Positions 5,794-8,333 of a stretch of DNA of 8,333 nucleotides are shown here, piece after piece. A program made the position numbers and the translations under genes. Positions within the stretch are counted from its first letter, which is position 1. Each line of letters begins with the position of its first letter. Location: positions 1-8,333 of the forward strand of contig CAYNST010000138.1 in NCBI GenBank assembly GCA_964399955.1, read 5' to 3'. The notes beneath the pieces are model-generated. The model worked only from the letters and a program-made list of their open reading frames with translations, had not been told where the DNA came from and ran no database searches. The DNA is from CAYNST01 sp964399955 (GTDB taxonomy: Bacteria; Pseudomonadota; Gammaproteobacteria; Pseudomonadales; Cellvibrionaceae).

Positions 5794-7422
5794 TCAGTCG
5801 TTTGGCAGCTCACGGGCAATGGCAAGGGCCACGCCGTTGGTCCAGCCAAAGCCGTCCTGCAAAGGATACTCCCCGCCACCGGCCGGCAGGCTTACATCTA
5901 CCACGTTGTACTTTTCCATCATGCGGCCGGTCTGTGCAAAAACTTTGCGGTTCAGCGACAGCCAGCGCGTGGCAACTTCACGGCCCAATGCACTCTGCCC
6001 GTAATGGCTCAGGCCGCGTATGGCCAGCCACTGCAGAGGTGCCCAGCCGTTCGGGTAGTCCCACTGCTCCCCGGTGTTGTTCAGCGTGCTTACCAAGCCT
6101 CCGGGCATCAGGAAGTCCGCGCGCAGCTGACTGGCCACCAGGGTTGCCCGCTCGCTGGGAGCAAGCTTGAAATACAATGGGTAAACCATAGCCAGGGAGC
6201 GCACACCGGTAAAGGCCGCGTCCGCCAGATGGTAATCGCCGTAGCTGCGGGTGGATTCGTTCCACAGCCACCGATTGATGGCCTCTCTGCGGGCGCGGGC
6301 CCGCTGGCGATAGCTTTCAGCCTTATCCACGCTCTGCTGGTGAGCGTGCAACTCGCCCATCAGGTACTCCAGATGGTATATCAGGCTGTTGAGGTCCACC
6401 GGCACTATCTGCGTGGTCTGCATGCTGGCCAGCGTTTCTGCGTCCGCCAGCCAGCGGCTGCTGAAGTCCCAGCCGGATTCCGCCGCTGCGCGAATGTCGC
6501 GGTAGAGCCTGGGCCGGTCTTCCGGGGCCAGGGGCTGGGCGGTTTCTACGTCCTCCCGATGGCTTTCCGGTCTCGGCCGGTCCAGTTCATCGTAGTAGCG
6601 GTTCAGAATGCTGCCGTCTGTCATCAGGACCACCCGGCGGTGGCTTTGGCCGGGTTCCAGGTCCTCGGCGCCCGCCATCCAGTAGCGGTACTCTTTCTCC
6701 AGTTGTGGCAAGAACCTGACGGCGGCGTCTGTGCCCTGCAACTGCTGATAAAGCGATACCATGGCGGCGAAGAAGGGGGGCTGGGAGCGGCTGAGGTAGT
6801 AGGAGCGGTTGCCGTTGGGGATGTGGCCTAGGCTATCGATCAGCCAGGCAAAGTTGTTGAGCATGGCCTCAACCAGATCCAGCCGGCCGCTGGCGGCCAG
6901 GCCGTGCATGGTGAAATAACTATCCCAGTAATAGATTTCTCGAAAGCGGCCGCCCGGCACCACATAGGGGTAGGGCAAGGGGATCAAGCTGCTGCCAGGC
7001 TCCGACTCGTCGGCCGCCCGCGTCAGGTAGTCCCAGTGCGTTGCCAGGTGCTGCTGCATGCTGGCTTCCGGCTGAGGCTGAAAGTTTGACTCGGCGCTCG
7101 CAGGCACTTCAAAGTGCTGATTAACGAATGCGGCCAGGTCAAATCCCGGTTTGGACTTGGCCGCTCGGTACTTCTGCAGAATTTTCGCCGGCACGCGCTT
7201 GGGCCGGCTGTCCACAAACGTTTTACTGTCCTCAAAAACGCCCTGCATCTGCACCGCATCAAACAGTTCGCCCAGCTGTTGCGCAGGTTGATAGTAACTG
7301 GCTGCCGTGGGGCTGCTGGCGTCGGCAACAGGGGTGTCGGTCGGTGAATCCGACAACTGGCAGGCGGACCCGAAAAAGGCGAAGGGTAGGAGCACAGTTG
7401 CCAGGCGCAAATGAAGGCTCAA
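5794..7422 (-). CDS. treA: Periplasmic alpha,alpha-trehalase (GH37), predicted lipoprotein
   Basis: Hydrolyses trehalose to two glucose units in the periplasm. Both trehalase signatures are intact: PGGRFREIYYWDSY at residues 156-169 and QWDYPNGWAP at 453-462. The glycine-rich GGGEYPLQDGFGW segment lies near the C-terminus. Catalytic residues align with E. coli TreA (Asp312 acid, Glu496 base): Asp319 in SGWDFSSRW and Glu503 in MEKYNV, both offset by seven. The 542-residue length compares with 565 in E. coli TreA. I chose TTG at 7422 because GAGG lies six bases upstream and it yields a compact signal peptide, MSLHLRLATVLLPFAFFGSAC; the frame stays open to a GTG at 7536, but that would add 38 non-signal-like residues. 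The signal ends in GSAC, a lipobox-like motif with an unusual Gly at -3, followed by a Ser/Thr/Asp-rich linker. It should be membrane-anchored if lipidated, unlike the soluble E. coli enzyme. No trehalose transporter or regulator is adjacent. Confidence 0.95.
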   Translation of the reverse strand: MSLHLRLATVLLPFAFFGSACQLSDSPTDTPVADASSPTAASYYQPAQQLGELFDAVQMQGVFEDSKTFVDSRPKRVPAKILQKYRAAKSKPGFDLAAFVNQHFEVPASAESNFQPQPEASMQQHLATHWDYLTRAADESEPGSSLIPLPYPYVVPGGRFREIYYWDSYFTMHGLAASGRLDLVEAMLNNFAWLIDSLGHIPNGNRSYYLSRSQPPFFAAMVSLYQQLQGTDAAVRFLPQLEKEYRYWMAGAEDLEPGQSHRRVVLMTDGSILNRYYDELDRPRPESHREDVETAQPLAPEDRPRLYRDIRAAAESGWDFSSRWLADAETLASMQTTQIVPVDLNSLIYHLEYLMGELHAHQQSVDKAESYRQRARARREAINRWLWNESTRSYGDYHLADAAFTGVRSLAMVYPLYFKLAPSERATLVASQLRADFLMPGGLVSTLNNTGEQWDYPNGWAPLQWLAIRGLSHYGQSALGREVATRWLSLNRKVFAQTGRMMEKYNVVDVSLPAGGGEYPLQDGFGWTNGVALAIARELPND

Positions 7423-7547
7423 GATGGACCTCGTCTGAATATGGCGGCGGTGGGTTTTCTGTCGCGGCCGGAGACTTGCTGTGCGACAGTGGTTGGTGGC
7501 TGATGATACGTCAGGGAGTGCACCAGGCGACCACACCCATTTGGTTT

Positions 7548-7562
7548 AGTGACACTATCACT
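7548..7562. promoter_or_regulatory. 15-bp palindrome, operator candidate
   Basis: AGTGA at 7548-7552 and TCACT at 7558-7562 are perfect inverted repeats around a 5-base centre. The GTGA...TCAC half-sites recall CRP/FNR-type operators, but the usual CRP spacing is six between TGTGA and TCACA, so the match is not exact. It lies 126 bases upstream of the treA start and about 190 bases upstream of the NlpC/P60 start. Which gene it controls, if any, is unknown. Confidence 0.3.
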
Positions 7563-7580
7563 CGGCTGGGGTGGGCTGCA

Positions 7581-7600
7581 AGCGGACGGCACCGTCCGCT
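7581..7600. promoter_or_regulatory. 20-bp near-perfect palindrome (9-bp arms), operator or hairpin
   Basis: AGCGGACGG at 7581-7589 and CCGTCCGCT at 7592-7600 are perfect inverted repeats separated by CA. As DNA it would suit a dimeric repressor. As RNA a 2-base loop is too tight, so the terminal pair would open to leave an 8-bp stem. There is no T-run on either side, which argues against a terminator. A purine-rich AAGGGAG follows immediately at 7601-7607. Confidence 0.4.
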
Positions 7601-7750
7601 AAGGGAGTGAATTGTGATCAAGTTTGCGCTAAGTGCCCAGGCTGCTCTATCGGTGGTGCGTAGCGGCACGTAAAATTGCAGCGCAGGAGCCGGTCCAGTC
7701 CCGTGGCTTGGATCTTGGCTCGCGAACACTCGAAACAAAGGTAAGTGGTA

Positions 7751-8278
7751 GTGAATTCTTCAAATATTAGCCGGCTGCTGTGGCGACCAAGTGCCTGCTT
7801 GCTGGTGGTTTTACTGACGGCGGCCGGCTGTGCCCGGACGCCCATCTCGGCGCCCACAACAGCGGCAGTGCGCCCGGTTGGGCAGACGGTGGATTTGAGC
7901 CGTGCGGAATTGGTGCGGCGCAAGCTTCATGCGCAGTACCAGGAGTGGGGAGGCACGCGGTATCGCTACGGTGGGCTAAGCAAGAACGGGGTGGACTGCT
8001 CAGGTTTTGTTTATTTGACCTTCCGCGAGCAACTTGGGCTGTCCGTGCCGCGCACCACGGCAGATCAAATCAGGGTCGGCAGGGCCGTCGCCCGCTCTGC
8101 CCTGCGCCCTGGGGATCTGGTGTTTTTTCGCACCGGCTACAAGGTGCGTCATGTCGGCATTTATATGGGTGAGCAGCAGTTTTTGCACGCCTCAACCAGC
8201 CGTGGTGTAATGATATCGTCGCTCAACAACACCTACTGGAGGTCAAAATACTGGCAGGCGCGCAGGCCTCAGGTTTGA
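7751..8278 (+). CDS. NlpC/P60 family cysteine peptidase lipoprotein (MepS/Spr-like)
   Basis: Predicted to cleave peptide cross-links or stem peptides of peptidoglycan in the periplasm, like MepS (Spr) and NlpC of E. coli. A lipoprotein signal ends in LLTAAGC, and Ala at +2 favours the outer membrane. After a linker of about 45 residues the NlpC/P60 domain fills the rest. RYRYGG precedes the nucleophile Cys83 in DCSGFV; LRPGDLVFF leads to His134 in RHVGIYMG; His146 in FLHAST completes the Cys-His-His triad. All three are intact, so the enzyme should be active. The protein is 175 residues. I prefer GTG 7751 because AAAGG (7737-7741) is nine bases upstream; GTG 7745, two codons earlier, is only three bases from it but cannot be excluded. 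It diverges from treA. Whether it is the housekeeping MepS or a paralogue cannot be told from this window, so no symbol is given. Confidence 0.93.
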   Translation: MNSSNISRLLWRPSACLLVVLLTAAGCARTPISAPTTAAVRPVGQTVDLSRAELVRRKLHAQYQEWGGTRYRYGGLSKNGVDCSGFVYLTFREQLGLSVPRTTADQIRVGRAVARSALRPGDLVFFRTGYKVRHVGIYMGEQQFLHASTSRGVMISSLNNTYWRSKYWQARRPQV

Positions 8279-8314
8279 CATGCAAGCTCGGCGGGTGGGG
8301 CAATAGCCGGGAAA

Positions 8315-8331
8315 GCGCCTTTCGAGGGCGC
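8315..8331 (+). terminator. Hairpin at the right edge, probable terminator of the NlpC/P60 gene
   Basis: GCGCC at 8315-8319 pairs with GGCGC at 8327-8331, and a T-G pair can close the loop around TTCGA. It starts 37 bases after the NlpC/P60 stop codon. The window ends two bases later, so a T-tract cannot be seen. Confidence 0.4.
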
Positions 8332-8333
8332 CT

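Larger units (their letters stand above)
7423..7750. other. Divergent intergenic region between treA and the NlpC/P60 gene
   Basis: This stretch must hold the promoters for both flanking genes. I see two clean palindromes (7548-7562 and 7581-7600) and a possible short leader ORF (7614-7673) but no consensus sigma-70 promoter. For treA, a poor -35/-10 pair (GCGACA, 16 bases, CATATT, reading leftward toward 7438) would leave a 5' leader of only about ten bases, so it is doubtful. The frame of treA stays open to 7536, which I take as chance. Confidence 0.5.

Noticed and set aside
5755..6831. Long 358-codon open frame on the plus strand
   Set aside because: It lies wholly antisense to the well-supported trehalase gene, shows no domain, and is the usual shadow of a GC-rich gene.
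7423..7536. N-terminal extension of the trehalase to GTG 7536
   Set aside because: The extra 38 residues are not signal-like and would bury the signal peptide; TTG 7422 has a better-placed ribosome site.

Overview
The window looks like chromosomal DNA from a moderately GC-rich, Gram-negative bacterium, probably a marine or aquatic gammaproteobacterium (Cellvibrionales/Alteromonadales-like). This rests on family resemblance and the abundance of lipoprotein signals; no rRNA or marker gene is present to fix the taxon. There is no tRNA, CRISPR array, transposase or phage gene.

Layout from left to right. (1) The 3' part of a PQQ-dependent aldose sugar dehydrogenase (GSDH family), a predicted lipoprotein whose N-terminus lies off the left edge. 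(2) A gap of about 500 bases with no convincing gene but many inverted repeats, ending in a small leader-like ORF and alternative hairpins. (3) A large membrane sensor of 1023 residues: signal peptide, 14 two-component-regulator propeller blades (two seven-bladed propellers), a Y_Y_Y domain, one membrane helix and an intact GGDEF domain (diguanylate cyclase with I-site). (4) A stand-alone DUF2971 protein of unknown function. (5) On the opposite strand and converging with it, a GH37 alpha,alpha-trehalase (TreA) that appears to be a lipoprotein starting at TTG. (6) A divergent intergenic region of about 330 bases with two clear palindromes and a possible 19-codon leader ORF. (7) An NlpC/P60 cysteine-peptidase lipoprotein (MepS/Spr-like). 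A hairpin follows at the right edge.

The genes do not form one obvious operon. Three of the five act in the cell envelope on sugars or are built like sugar sensors: a periplasmic sugar oxidase, a periplasmic trehalase, and a sensor whose periplasmic architecture matches the glycan-sensing hybrid two-component systems of Bacteroidetes but whose output is cyclic di-GMP. A link between carbohydrate detection and the sessile/motile decision is a reasonable inference, not something the sequence proves. The least explained parts are the structured gaps at 1149-1646 and 7423-7750. I see no clear undescribed defence or mobile system.
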